The translations under genes were made by a program, and so were the position numbers. DNA of 64,000 nt from Tenrec ecaudatus (taxonomy: Eukaryota > Chordata > Mammalia > Afrosoricida > Tenrecidae), in NCBI RefSeq assembly GCF_050624435.1, contig NC_134541.1, forward strand, positions 5,467,983 to 5,531,982. Direction: 5' to 3'. The notes under the pieces are model-generated. The model saw only the letters and a list, made by a program, of their open reading frames with translations. It searched no databases and was not told the origin of the DNA. The stretch's first letter is position 1, and each line of letters starts with the position of its first letter. Below, piece by piece: positions 1 to 11,174 of the stretch.

Positions 1-209
1 AGGCATCCTCTCTGGGCCGGCCACAGATGCTGGGACAATCTCTGAATCTCGGCAAAGCTGCTTCCATTCTTGGGAAGGTTCCACTGCGTGCGTGGGGAGC
101 CTCAAGAAGTGAGGAGCCTCTTGTTTCTAGCTCTGGAGGGAAGGGCCCGGTGAGATCATAGGCAGTGCTGGTGGGTATGGCGTCCTGGTGTGCTGTGACT
201 TTCCGCCTC
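1..209. other. Unassigned sequence at left edge
   Basis: No gene or recognisable repeat is visible in this stretch. It ends where the LTR-like relic begins. Confidence 0.4.
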
Positions 210-623
210 TGGTAACTATATAATCTGTTATCAATTTGAGATTTAAGATGAAGGGGTGGAGTCTTGCCTGTCAATCAGGTTGCAGCTTGATGACCTCATT
301 TGGAGGCGCTAAGGAGATAAATAGCTCACTGGAGGTGGGACACACATTCATTCCCTCTCAGACATTTCTGCTGACAAGACACATGGAGCTACGCTAGAGC
401 CCTGGAGCTGGAGAAGCCACGTGGAGACCCCTGCCAGCCCTGAGATGTTTCCACTGCCACTGGATCCACAAGACTTTCCACCCACAGGCCTGTGATCTTC
501 CTGCATTTGGCGTCATTGCATGTGTTGCGTGAGTTTGAAGAGAAACTTACAGATTGGTACTGGACATAGGGCCTAATAGCTGACTCATGGACTAGATCTG
601 GACTGGGCTGGGATGTTTTCTTT

Positions 624-2131
624 ATTTTAAAAAAATCATTTTATTGGGGGCTCCCACAACCCTTATTACAATCCATACATCAATTGTATCCGACATATTT
701 GTACATATATTCCATCGTTTTTTTATAGACATTTACTTTCCATTGAGCCCTTGGGATCAGCTCCTCTCTTTTTCCCTCCCTCCCCCCCCCACCCCCAACC
801 TTCGTAGCCCCTTGATAGATTGTAGATTGTTAATTATTTTCAAATCTCTCACAGAGGACTGTCTCCTTTCCCCTCTGATTTCTGTTGTTCTTCCCCCTGG
901 ATGGGGGTGTCTGGTTATGTGCCATGCATTGTGATCAGTGCCCCCCTCCCTCCTCACCTCTCCCCCACACACCCCTACCCTTTTGGTATTTCTATTCCCA
1001 TTCCTGTTCCTGGGTTCAATGTGTTGTGAGTTATATCTCTTGCCTGTACTTATGTACATGCTCCTGTCTAGTCTAGATTGGGAAGCAGCACTGGGGTCAT
1101 GTGTTAGACAGGGTTCTCTAGAGAGATAAAACCAGATTGCTGATAATTTTATATATATATATATATTTATAAAGATAGAAATGAACTGTTAAATTATATA
1201 CAGATGTATAGATATATAATACAAGAAATGAATAGTTAAATTATAAAGCAGTACAAATGGTTCAGTGCAACTCACTCCCGTGAGAAAGTTGTGAGACACT
1301 AGCAGTCCTCCAAGTCTTGAGGGCCACCGGGTAGTTCTCTGTAGAGAGAGCTAGGCTATCCCAGCACAGGCAGCAAACAGCAAGGCAGGTCACCAACAGT
1401 CAGTCCCCAGCTCCAGAGATGTACATTCCAATTCTCTGACGAGGCAAGTCTTAAAGGGACCTCAAATTACAGCAACACAGTCCACAGGTTAGGTGTCCCA
1501 CAGGTAGTGTAGCTTGCAAATTGAGGCACAGAACAAGCAAGGCAGCCGCACACTGGTCCAATGATCAAAGAGCAAGAGACAAGAAAGGCGAATCTCGCCA
1601 CGCTATTTATCTGTCTAGCCTTCAATTAATCCCACGTGTGTTTATTGGCCAGGTTGTCACAATAAACTCACTATCTCACAGGGGGTGAGGGGGCCTCCAG
1701 GGATCAGAGGTATATTGTGTGACTCATTAGTGCTCTACTTCACCCTGATTGACTCACTCTCTCCCTGCGACCCCTCTGTGGGGGAATGTTCCATTATCCA
1801 TAGATGGGCTTTGGGTCTCCGCTCCAACCCTCCTCCATTCTCACCAATGCATTTTTGTTTGTTTACTGTTTGTTGTGAATCTTCTGGTGCCCATTGCCCA
1901 GTCTCGATGGCACCTCACAATTGCACTGGTCGGTGTGCTTCTTCCATGTGGGCTTGTTGCTTCACTGTTGGATGGCCACTTGTTTAACTTCAAGTCTTTA
2001 AGATCCCAAACACTCTATATTTTAATAGCTGGGCACCATCCTCTGTCCTCACCACATCAGCTTGTGCACCCATTCTGTCTTCAGTGAATGCCAATTTGTT
2101 AGAACAAAGTGTTCTTGTATTGAGGGAAGGG
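624..2131 (-). mobile_element. Half-L1-like LINE 3' region
   Basis: On the plus strand it begins with the complement of an A-tail and of an AATAAAA signal (ttttattggggg near 650), so the 3' end is on the left. A target duplication of about 13 bp with one or two mismatches (ggatgttttcttt at 611-623, ggatgttctctta at 2132-2144) brackets it. It is inserted into the LTR-like relic and was itself split by another LTR (1102-1680). It contains only the noncoding 3' part and no reverse transcriptase. Confidence 0.8.
1102..1680 (+). mobile_element. Second MLT2/ERVL-like solo LTR relic
   Basis: It begins TGTTAGACAGGGTTCTCTAG and ends in CTCACA, giving TG...CA ends. It interrupts the half-L1-like element, whose sequence resumes at about 1681. 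It carries an AT-microsatellite near 1148-1170. No internal genes are present. It is younger than the element it sits in. No clear target duplication is seen. Confidence 0.5.
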
Positions 2132-2261
2132 GGATGTTCTCTTAATATACAATTACTCTTCCATATCAAGCTCTTTGTTATACACATGAGTGTCTATGAA
2201 TTTGTTTCTTTAGTCAACCCAGACTAACACACCTCCCGTTACCCTCATTCTGATTGAAGGA

Positions 2262-2365
2262 AAGCCATGCCTTTCCTCTAAGGTGCCTCTGGGTGGACTT
2301 GAACTGTCGACTTTTTGGTTAGCACTTGAGCAAATTAACCCTTTGTACCACCCAGAGACTCCTAT
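2262..2365 (-). mobile_element. AFROSINE fragment
   Basis: On the minus strand it reads ggagtctctgggtggtacaa and then a box-B-like gttcaagtcc. This is the tRNA-derived head of the afrotherian SINE. Only the head half remains. It abuts the target duplication of the next LINE insertion. Confidence 0.75.
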
Positions 2366-2380
2366 TGGGGTAATTTTTTT

Positions 2381-3772
2381 TACATTTTATTAGGGGCTCA
2401 TACAACTCTTATCACAATCCCTACATATACATACATCAATTGTATAAAGCACATCTGTACATTCTTTGTCCTAATCATTTGCTCTCCACTTAAGCCCTTT
2501 GCATCAGGTCCTCTTTTTTTCCCCTCCCTCCCCACTCCCCCCTCCCTCATGAGCCCTTGATAATTTATAGATTGTTATTTTGTCATATCTTGCCCTATCC
2601 GGAGTCTCCCTTCCCCCCCTTCTCTGCCGTCCATCTCCCAGGGAGGAGGTCATATGTGGATCCTTGTAATCAGTTCCCCCTTTCCAACCAACTCACCCTC
2701 CACTCTCCCAGCATCACCCCTCACACCCCTGGTCCTGAAGGTATCATCCACTCTGGATTCCCTGTGCCTCCAGCTCCCATATGCACCAGTGTACAACCTC
2801 TGCTCTATCCAGTCCTGCAAGGTAGAATTCGGATCATGGTAGTTGGGGGGAGGAAGCATCCAGGATCTGGGGGAAAGCTGTGTTCTTCATCGGTACTACA
2901 TCGCACCCTGACTGACCCATCTCCTCTCCTAAACCCCTCTATGAGGGGATCTCCAGTGGCCGACAAATGGGCCTTGGGTCTCCACTCTGCACTTCCCCCT
3001 TCATTCACTATGGTATACACACACACACACACACACACATATATCTTCTTCTTCTTCTTTTTTTTTTTTTTTGCATGATGCCTTACATCTGGTCCCTTTG
3101 GCACCTCGTGATCGCACAGGCTGGTGTGCTTCTTCCATGTAGGCTTTATTGCTTCTGAGCTAGATGGCCGCTTGTTCACCTTCAAGCCTTTAAGACCCCA
3201 GACACTATCTCATTCAATAGCCGGGCACCATCAGCTTTCTTCGCCACATTTGCTTATGCACCCGTTTGTCTTCGGTGATCGTATCATGGAAGTGTGCAGC
3301 CAATGATATGATTTTTGTTCTTTGATGCGTGATAACTGATCCCTTCGGGACCACGCAATCACACAGGCTGGTGTGTTCTTCCATGTGGGCTTTGTTGCTT
3401 CTGAGCTAGATGGCCGCTTGTTTATTTTCAAGCCTTTAAGACCCCAGTCACTATCTCTTTTGATAGCCGGGCACCATCAGCTTTCTTCACCACATTTACT
3501 TGTTCACCTACTTTGGCTTCAGCAGTTGTGTCGGGAGGGTGAGCATCGTAGAGTGCCAATTTAATAAAAGAAATTATTCATGCATTGAGGGAGTGCTTGA
3601 GTAGAGGCCCAAGGTCCTTCCGCCTCTTTAATACTAAACCTATAAATATAGACACATAGATCTATTTCCCCATCCTCATATATATATATTTGCATGTACA
3701 TGTCTTTGTCTAGACCTCCATAAATGCCCCTTGACTCCTAGCTCTTTCCTCCATCTCCCTTGACTTTCCTCC
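2381..3772 (-). mobile_element. Half-L1-like LINE 3' region with a 15-bp target duplication
   Basis: A perfect 15-bp duplication (tggggtaattttttt at 2366-2380 and 3773-3787) brackets the element. The A-tail side is on the left, so the element is on the minus strand. It carries the internal tandem duplication typical of one subfamily, with copies starting near 3105 and 3350. No LINE ORF is seen; the open frames across it are repeat shadows. Confidence 0.85.
3010..3075. repeat. (CA)n followed by T-rich microsatellite
   Basis: About 14 CA units from 3014 run into ATAT and then a TTC/T-rich tract ending near 3073. It lies inside the half-L1-like element. Confidence 0.9.
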
Positions 3773-3780
3773 TGGGGTAA

Positions 3781-4450
3781 TTTTTTTAAAAGAGATATTT
3801 TGTTGTGAACTGGGTGGAGGCGATCAGAGCTGATCATCTGTTTCACATTCAACCAGTTGGACAACTCTTTGCTGCAACTCATCCATTGGAAGCCCTCAGT
3901 GGGCCATCGCCTACTGCACTCTTCCCTGTGTTTCCTGTGTCCGTGTCGCCTTCTTTCCTTTGTCTTTGGTAAATGCTGCCCTTGTGAGCTCCCATGGTGG
4001 ATTAGTCTAACACGGGAATTGACCAGAGGGTGACTACGATCCAGCGTGTAGAGAGCCCCACCAATCTCCATCTGACCAGTCAGCCACAATCCTTGTAGGA
4101 TTTTGAGTTTTATATCTCATTTTTCTCCCAATCTGCCCAGGACCTTCTAATGTGGTCCTTTTTCGAGCAGCTGACAGTGGTGGCTGGGCACCTCCTAGTT
4201 CTGGTCTTAGAGTTGTGGAGAGTTGCATGTGTGTGTGTGTGTGTGTGTGGCCCATTAGTCCATTGAACTACTTGTTTCCATCACCCTTTCTATTGTTGTC
4301 ACTCTTCTTGTCCCCGAATGGTGAGAGACCAATAGATGGCTGTTTGGGAGCTTGTCAGGGGCGTTTAAGACTCCAGTCAATACTCACCAAAGTAGGATGC
4401 AGGACACTGTGTGGATTATGTTGTGCCGAGTGACCTTGGTGTCTCCATTC
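3781..4450 (-). mobile_element. Older afrotherian L1 3' UTR
   Basis: It starts on the left with the complement of an A-tail. It contains phrases typical of afrotherian L1 3' UTRs, such as gaactgggtggagg, tcatttttctccca and ttaagactccagtcaatact. It is distinct from, and more diverged than, the half-L1-like family. It includes a (TG)n tract at about 4229-4249. Confidence 0.6.
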
Positions 4451-4469
4451 AGGTCATGTTTGGGTTAGG

Positions 4470-4905
4470 TCCATCAAGTGGGCTCGGTCACATGGTGACT
4501 CCCTGTGCCCCAGAGGGAAGCGCGGCTGGTCCTGCGCCGTCTTCACAATCCCCGCTGTGCTTGAGCCCATTATTGCAGCCACTGTGTCCGTCCATCCCCC
4601 AGAGGGTCTGCCTCTTTTACACTGACCCTCCACCGAGCAGGATGTCCTTCTCCAGGGTCTGGTCTCTCCTGAGAAGGTGTCCAAGTATGAGACGCAGTCT
4701 CCCCGCGCCCTTCTTAGGAGCTTTCCTCTGAAGCAGGTGGCCATGTTCTCTCAGACGTCCATGGCGGGTGCCACACTCTTCATCAGCACCATCGCGCAAG
4801 TGCATCAATGCAGCCTTCCTTACTGCTTGTCCGGCTTTCCCGTGTATAGGCGGCGGCGGGGGTGGGGGGGCGGCTTGAAATCCCATATTCTAGTCACCTG
4901 TCCGG
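4470..4905 (-). mobile_element. RTE-type LINE fragment (ORF2 3' portion)
   Basis: The segment around 4560-4760 shares words with the fragments near 9.1 and 33.9 kb, for example gcagccactgtgtc and aggatgtccttctccagggt. The complement codes for decayed RTE (BovB/RTE1-type) ORF2 C-terminal sequence. It is short and degenerate. Confidence 0.5.
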
Positions 4906-4909
4906 ACAA

Positions 4910-5115
4910 GGGAGCCCGGTGACATAGTGGGTTACTCATTGGGTGGCTAACTGCAAAGTCAGAGTTTGAAACCACCAGCTACTCTGAGGGAGGAAGATGA
5001 GACTTTCCTGTCTGTCCCATAAAGAGTTACAGTCTTGGAAACCCACAAGGGCAGCTCTAGCCTGTCCGGTAAGGTCACTAGGAGTCAGAACAGACTCAGT
5101 GGCAGTGAGTTTTGA
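4910..5115 (+). mobile_element. AFROSINE
   Basis: It runs from ggagcccggtgacatagtgg through the body motifs aagatgagac and gagttacagtcttgg to the tail cagtggcagtgagt. It is near full length. Confidence 0.85.
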
Positions 5116-5224
5116 GTAGTCAACTTTGAGGACTAAGATAAACATGTATATTTACACATAAAGACTTCAAAAAGATGGTGGAAAACTCCCATGGACTTTT
5201 AATTGTGGTTTTCCACAAACTTTG

Positions 5225-5600
5225 AAGCCCCCTGGTAGACATAATGATCGCAGTGGTTAAGTGCTTCACTCTTAGGGTTCACGCCAGCTACTCTGCAGGA
5301 GAGAGATGCTGCTGTCTGCATCCCCGAAGACCTACAGCCTTGGAAAGGCTCTGGGGTAATTCTATTCTGGGGTGTGTGTGTGTATGTGTGTGGCGGGGGG
5401 GGGGAGGGGGGAGCAGGTATCTCTGAGTGATAGAAATGGCTTGCACTTGGCCACTAGTCTAAAAGTTAGTTCCAACCTACCCTGCAGCGCTGTGGAAAAG
5501 GCTTGGCTTTCGATCAGCATAGAAAGGCCCGCGGAACTCAGTACTGCTGTGATACACATTGAGTAACTATGAGTTGGAATTGATTTGTCAACAATAGAAG
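5225..5600 (+). mobile_element. Two adjoining AFROSINE copies with TG/G tract between
   Basis: The first copy covers about 5225-5365 and the second about 5422-5595. Both follow the head-to-tail AFROSINE order (gcagtggttaagtgcttc, then tatgagttggaattga in the second tail). A TG-rich and G-rich simple repeat fills 5370-5415. Both copies are diverged. Confidence 0.65.
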
Positions 5601-5757
5601 ATGCATCTGTGTATATACTGATGAATTTTTGCCTAAAATTTTTGCAGGGTCTCTATGTGATGGTCCTCACCCTACCCCTCAGTCCTCGCCCAGGCACTGT
5701 TTAGACGCCGGGGTCTGTGGCCGCCTTTGGGTTTCAGAGGAAGTTCACATCAAGCAC

Positions 5758-5962
5758 AGAAAACTCACTGCCATCAAGTCCATTCTGACTCATAGCCACG
5801 CAGTAGGGCAGCATAAGCTGCCCCTGTGGGTTTCCAGATGGCAAATCTTTATGGAAGTAGGGAGCCTCATCCCTTTCCCAAGGAGCATCTGGTGGGTTTG
5901 AACTGCTGACCATGCAGTTAGCAGCCCAACGTGTAACCCAGCACACCACCAGGGAGGGCTCC
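5758..5962 (-). mobile_element. AFROSINE
   Basis: Full length in reverse orientation. The tail complement aactcactgccatcaagtcc is at the left and the head complement ccaccagggagggctcc is at the right. Confidence 0.85.
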
Positions 5963-5965
5963 TTG

Positions 5966-7261
5966 GCATCAGGTAGCAAATGCTATTTGAAGTAGCACCT
6001 GCCTTCTCCCGTCTTGGCCCCCACCCGTCACCCTAACACCACATTGCCAAGTTCCCCCCACACCCTGCAGGGGCAGGACTCTGCTCAGACTTCAGTTTCT
6101 CCCTGAAACCCTAAAGGTCTCCATACTACCACCCACCCTCCTTTCCCAGGATTGCCCTTGTGGGACCCTCCCCCCAACCCACCCCCCAGCACCAGAGGGA
6201 ACAGGGCAGCATGTGGGAAAATGCCCTGCACGCAGGAACGGAACCCCAAAGACACTCCTCCTGATAGGCCTTTTGGGGTGGCACAGGCCAGGTGGGGACC
6301 CAAGCAGCCCTCCCTGGGAGAGGCCTGTTTCCACCCCAGGCATGAGGACCAACTGAGGAGACCAAACAGCAGAGGCTTGTGTGTGAGCAGAGGGCTGCTG
6401 ATCCGGGCACCTCCCTCCACTGGTGCTGCTAGCAAACCTGCCTCCCGGGCCTGGACCAGGCAGGGCAGGACACCTGGCTCCACCAGGAGGGAGAGCAGCC
6501 GGGAGCTTGCAGCTCAGTCAGAGGCTGGGATGGGTTTGCAGCCCCCGCTGTATCCTCGCCTCTCCATGGGCCAGGCAGAGCGCACGGACAGGGTTACAGA
6601 AGGTGCTGGAAATGACAAGGGCCAGCTCTCGAAGACGGGCTGAAAACCATTCAGAGGAGCAGGCTCAGCAAAGACCCAAACTAAAATCCCCTGCTATGCC
6701 CAGCGTTAAGGGGTGGGTTTAAAAGAATTTTTTTTAAATAGCCTAGTCATGAAATGAGAAAAACAATGACGTGTTTGGCAGGACCACATGACTCCGTAGA
6801 TTTCGTAGCTCAAAACCCAGGGGCTGTAGGTCAGCACCCGTGCACACAGGAGGAAGGAACTGTCCCAGAGTTGACTATGGTGCTGAGGGCCCTCCCCTCC
6901 TGAGTCCATCGAACCACCAAATAGTAGGATCTGTTCTCCAGCCCTACATAAAACCAACCAAAACCACACCTCTCGAGAAAAAAAGACACAGTGGATACCG
7001 TGCACGGACACACCGCTCAGCCTAAGGCTCTGGTCACACCTAGTGGCAACGGTAATGTGAGCCGAGGAGGGGCTCGGCCTTGTACTGCCGACCTCGTGTC
7101 ACACAGATGCTGTTGCAAGGAGCCCTGGGACTCGGGGCTACACACCCCAAACCTGGCTGTTGGACCCCAGGGCACTTCCACTCCAGCCCGTAGGGCGACC
7201 ACGGGTGGGAGTTCGACTCCAGGCCAGCGGGTTTGCTTCAGTTTCTTGTTGGCGTTCCTCC
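5966..7261. other. GC-rich unassigned sequence
   Basis: Long overlapping frames on both strands (for example 6085-6483 minus and 6152-6643 plus) reflect high GC and few stops. I see no splice-bounded conserved protein and no recognisable repeat. Confidence 0.4.
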
Positions 7262-7660
7262 CTACGGAGTGAACTCTGACCCATGGCAAACGGATATACA
7301 CAGAGGAGCCCTGCGTTCAAGGGCTTTTAAGGCTGTGACCTCCTGGAATCAGATTGACAGACCTGTCTTCTCAGACACCACCCCCCGGGGGGGAGTGTTC
7401 TGAACTGCCAATCTTTTTTCCTAATGGCTCAGTGCTTAACTCTGTGCACCACCAGGGACTCAGCTCTTCGTTTCTGCTTAGGCAGGTGGGCAGGTAGGAA
7501 GTAGAAGGGTGGGCAGGCACCCCCTGGGCAATTCAAAACAAAACAAAATAGTAGTTGTCAGGTTGATTCTGACTCACGATTGCCCACGTGGCGTCACAGT
7601 AGAAAGGCCTGGTGACTTCCTGACCCCAAAACCCAGCTGTTCAAACTCCTGTGGGATCTA
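7262..7660 (-). mobile_element. Two AFROSINE copies
   Basis: One copy spans about 7262-7460 and ends ctctgtgcaccaccagggac. A second, more diverged copy spans about 7545-7660. Both are in reverse orientation. Confidence 0.65.
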
Positions 7661-8178
7661 GAGGCCCACACTGTCGTTTAAGGAAAGAGGAGGCGATTTG
7701 GGAGCAGGGAATGGGGGGATTGGAACAGGACAGCCAGCCCGCAGAGAGCACGTTGGCACCTGTGGCAAACGTAAGTGACGACACTGAGCAGTTGGTTTAG
7801 AAATTGCCCAGTGGGACCCTGGTCTGCTGTGTCCACTTTCCCCCAAGACACCAGAAAGGATTATTGAAAAACAACCTGGGCACTCTGTTCTGCTGGACGC
7901 CTGAGCTGGCACGGACTCGGTGGTCACAGCACCTAGTTCTGGACGCAATGACCCAGTGGCCTGACAGCACAGTGCCCAGCCAGGCAGCAAACACTGGGTG
8001 CCCTGTGCAGCTAAGACCCAATCCACCCTCCAACTGGGTGGCCTGGCCACACAGCCTTGCCCTCTGCGGCCCGTTCTCAGTCGATGGTGGGTGAAAACAT
8101 TTCTTCTCGGCTCTGCTGTGGTCCTTGCAGTGACTCTGGAGGGGCAGGGGACCTTAACCCCATGTTGCAGGTGCCAAC
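7661..8178. other. GC-rich unassigned sequence
   Basis: No gene or repeat is recognised here. Confidence 0.35.
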
Positions 8179-8309
8179 ATACACTCCGGGGGAGAGAGAC
8201 GGGGCTTTCTACTCCTGTAAACAGTTACAGCCTCGGAAACTCACAGGGACAGCTGTACCCTGTCCTGCCGGGTCCCTGTGAGTCAGCATCGACTCCGTGG
8301 CAGTGAGTG
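8179..8309 (+). mobile_element. AFROSINE 3' half
   Basis: The body and tail are recognisable: gagttacagcctcgg-like sequence, then gagtcagcatcgactccgtg and gcagtgagtgg. The head is missing. Confidence 0.8.
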
Positions 8310-9104
8310 GATGTGTTCTTTTTTGGTATGTAGGCACTCGGCAAGGCTAAGTCGCCTGCTGGGATTTAAACCTGGCTTACAGCCACATGGTGCTGTCCCA
8401 ACTAACCTGAGCCCCTCAGCCCCATGCAACTAGGCCTGCGTAGACGTCCCAGCCCAGTCAAGTCCGTTCCCAACTCGGAGCATGTTGACGCCCGCCTTCC
8501 AGAAGGCGCCAGAGTCTGTTTCCCAAACTGCCGCCCCACAGCTGCCCCTGCTGGCTCTGTGGGGACTGGGAGGGGGCCTGAGATCACAGGGAAGGCCCGG
8601 CCCCACGGCTAGAGGCCTCACCCTAAAGCAGCTCTGGGGACCGGCCGGGCCTGTGTCAGCCTCACGAACTCATTAAGCCGGGTTGAACCAGAGGTCAGAT
8701 TTTACTGCAAATCTGGAAAGATCCTCACAGGCCAGGCCAAACCCAGAAACCGACTCTGTGGAGGGGCACAGAGATGGGCTCTCCCGGCTGCAAGCAGGGC
8801 AGATCTCCTGAGTGGTGAGGGGAGAGCCCAGCAGGGGAGAGCCGTCCTTGGCTGCCCTGGGGGCTGGAAGCCCTGGGTGGGAACTCAGCCTGGGGCTAGA
8901 CAAGCCCGAGGGAGCCTTCAGGGTTGTCCTCCAGAGAGCCCCCCACAGGTGACCTGGGCCAGAGAAGGAGGAGGAGGAGGCAGGCCATGGACATGGCCAG
9001 AGGGACAGCTCTCCAGTCCTGAATTAGAGAAATGCTGGCAGCTACGGAGAGGTCTACAGAGGGATAGAAGTCCCTGCACAGGTCCTGGACCCTCCACCTT
9101 CCGG
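8310..9104. other. GC-rich unassigned sequence
   Basis: There are frames on both strands without recognisable domains. No repeat is identified. Confidence 0.35.
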
Positions 9105-9440
9105 CTCTTGTGGTGATGGTGGTTGGGTGCTACCGAGTCTGTTCTGACCCACAGCGACCCGATGGACGACAGAATGAAACACGGCCCAGTGCTGCGCCAT
9201 CCTCACACTTGTCCGTATGTTTGAGCCCCTGTTGCAGCCACAGCGTCAGTCCATCTTGTCGAGGGTCTTCCTCCGCCCCTCGACTGGCATCCAGTCACAC
9301 AATGCCGTCCTCCTGTGGAGGAGGGTGAACACGGCCGCCTTCCCTACCGCTCTCTCTGTCCTCCCCATGGGCCACAGGACCGAAGGCGGAGTAGAGTCCA
9401 CTCCCTCCCCTGAATCCGGGCTGACCTTGGGGCTGTGACA
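9105..9440 (-). mobile_element. RTE-type LINE fragment
   Basis: It shares the segment with gcagccacagcgtcagtcca with the fragments at 4.5 and 33.9 kb, in the same orientation. It is a degenerate ORF2 C-terminal remnant. Confidence 0.5.
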
Positions 9441-9489
9441 CTCCAGGAGATGCTGGGTCAGTTCCAATCCTGCTGTCCTCCTAGGCCAA

Positions 9490-9828
9490 CATATCGGTTC
9501 TGGTTCCGAAGGACCCTCGAGGACAGAGTGGAACTGCGCCCCAGCACTCTCTAGGCCAGTGTTCAACCTTCCTAAGGCCGCAGCCCTTTCATACAGCTCC
9601 TCATGTGGTGGTGACCCCCAACCATAACATTATTCTCGTTGCTACTTCATCTCTGTCATTTTGCTACTGTGATGAATCGGGCGACCCCCAAAGGGGTCGA
9701 GACCCACAGGTTGAGAACTGCTACTCTAGGCTATCATCTTTACAGGAACAGATGGAGCCACTGAGGGGCGCAAACTGCTGACCTTGCAGTTAGCAGTCAA
9801 GCCCTCAGCCGCTGGGCACTGCTCCTGA
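9490..9828 (-). mobile_element. AFROSINE split by a SPIN element
   Basis: The left part, to 9556, and the right part, from 9732, together make one reverse-orientation AFROSINE ending gccgctgggcactgctcc. The SPIN element with its 8-bp duplication lies in the middle, so the SINE is older than the SPIN insertion. Confidence 0.75.
9557..9723. mobile_element. SPIN-type non-autonomous hAT element, copy 1
   Basis: A 167-bp element with imperfect terminal inverted repeats: the left end reads caaccttcctaaggccgc and the right end cccacaggttgagaactg. A perfect 8-bp duplication, ctctaggc, lies at 9549-9556 and 9724-9731; 8 bp is the hAT hallmark. Internal words such as gtggtgacccccaaccataa match the SPIN/URR1 family. 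It encodes no transposase. Confidence 0.9.
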
Positions 9829-9901
9829 GTGCCGACGCCAACCAGCAAGAAGTCAGGCACACTTCATGTCCTCTGAGGAGCAGCTCACCCACCTCAACTT
9901 G

Positions 9902-10085
9902 ATGCCCTGGTGATGTCGCGGGTTAGGAATTGGGCTGCTAACCTCAAGGTCAGCAGTTCGAGACCACTAGCCTCTCAGCAGGAGAAAGATGAGGTTTTCT
10001 ACTCCCAAGAGAGTTACCTTCTCAGAAATCCTTAGGGACAGTTCTACCCCGTTCTACAGGCCATCGTGAGTACATGGAGCCATGT
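9902..10085 (+). mobile_element. AFROSINE
   Basis: The order is gccctggtgatgtcgcggg, gggctgctaacctcaaggtc, then gagaaagatgaggttttcta. It is near full length with a diverged tail. Confidence 0.8.
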
Positions 10086-10914
10086 GTGGGGACCAGGGGC
10101 TGATCTTGAGGGTAGCAGTCGATGCAGAACAAATCATACCCCTAGGACACTCCTACAAGTCCCAGCAGGATGGGGTAAAATACCATGAAAAATACACTCA
10201 CGAAAATGAAGCCTTCTAAGAGGGCAAGGCGCAGGTGTCCTGGGTGAGGCCAGAAGGCAGCGGTTCTGGTTATGGGTGGCTCCAACGTGGGGGTCTGCTG
10301 ATTCAGATGACCTGTTACCAGGGTGACCATCCACAGCTTTGGACCACCCTTGAGACCCAGAGCTGGCAAGTGGAAATACCAAACATTATTCGTGAAAATC
10401 CTTAACAGGAGAGAGGCCAGCCCAGGGACAGCTCCCCAGCTAGACCTCAGACCTTAGGCCTCTGGACAAGTGCAGGCTGGAGGGAGGCTGTCCCTTACTG
10501 TACCTGTCTGCTGACCCCCATGTCCTCTCACCCACCCCATACCAGAGCCCCAGGGGACAGGGCCCATTGGTCTTCAGATTTTCTGTGTGCTGGCCAGAAT
10601 CTTCCAGTGAGGAGGGTGGTGGTGTGAAATGAAGCTGGTTCGTGGAGCGGAGATGAAAGGGCCCCGGGAAGACCCCTTTGAGGGAATGGCTTTCTCAGAC
10701 AGAAGGTGGAAGGAGGAAGTAAAGCCAGATGTCTGCAGGAGGAGAATCCCAGGTGGAGGGAGTGGCAGGTGCACAGGTCCTGAGGCAAAGAGGTGCCCGT
10801 GCAGAACAAGCAGAGTGTGGCTGGACTGGGTTGGTACAAGAAACGGCTCAGAGAAGCAGCAGCACTACCAGCCGGGTCTTGGAGAAAGGCAGATTATGCA
10901 ATAAGCAAGGTAAG
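10086..10914. other. Unassigned sequence
   Basis: No gene is recognised. The segment near 10750-10870 has the look of an old mammalian repeat (tcctgaggcaaagaggtg, agtgtggctgg) but I cannot name it. Confidence 0.3.
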
Positions 10915-11065
10915 CAGGCCCTACTGGTGCTTACTTACAAAAGGTGAGTGGTTCGAACCCATCACCTGCTCCAAGGAAGAAAGATGAGACTCTACTCCCA
11001 TAAATACCTGTAGTCTCGGGAACCCGGCAGAGCAGTTCTGCTCTTTCCTGTGGAATAGACGTGAT
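10915..11065 (+). mobile_element. AFROSINE, diverged
   Basis: The head ggccctactggtgcttactt, box-B-like ggttcgaaccc and body aagatgagactctactccc are recognisable. Confidence 0.7.
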
Positions 11066-11174
11066 GACGGCGGGGGCGGAGGGGGGGATGTTTTTCCTGT
11101 CAGTACAAGGGAGCCTGTGCTTGCCTTGCTTACTGGGGACTCCAACACTGGCTAAGAGTAGGACCAAACCAAAA

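Larger units (their letters stand above)
210..2232 (-). mobile_element. MLT2/ERVL-like solo LTR relic, split by a LINE insertion
   Basis: Read on the minus strand it opens at 2232 with TGTTAGTCTGGGTTGACTAA and closes near 210. This start resembles the TGTTAG..GGTTCTC..AGAGAAACA start of mammalian MLT2 (ERVL) LTRs. The two halves, 210-623 and 2132-2232, are separated by a half-L1-like insertion. It is an old fossil without visible internal genes. Class assignment rests on the terminal motif and general layout, so it could be another LTR family. Confidence 0.45.

Noticed and set aside
2557-3185. Open frames of 173 and 126 codons
   Set aside because: They fall wholly inside the half-L1-like 3' region and include translated microsatellite; the same frames are not kept in other copies.
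6085-6722. Cluster of frames of 86-163 codons on both strands
   Set aside because: High GC without a conserved motif, splice context or family resemblance.
10142-10369. Minus frame ending in a hydrophobic stretch (LEGFIFVSVFFMVFYPILLG)
   Set aside because: I considered a membrane-protein exon, including TMC2, which neighbours ZNF343 in human. The sequence does not match TMC2 segments I know and no clear splice sites bound it.
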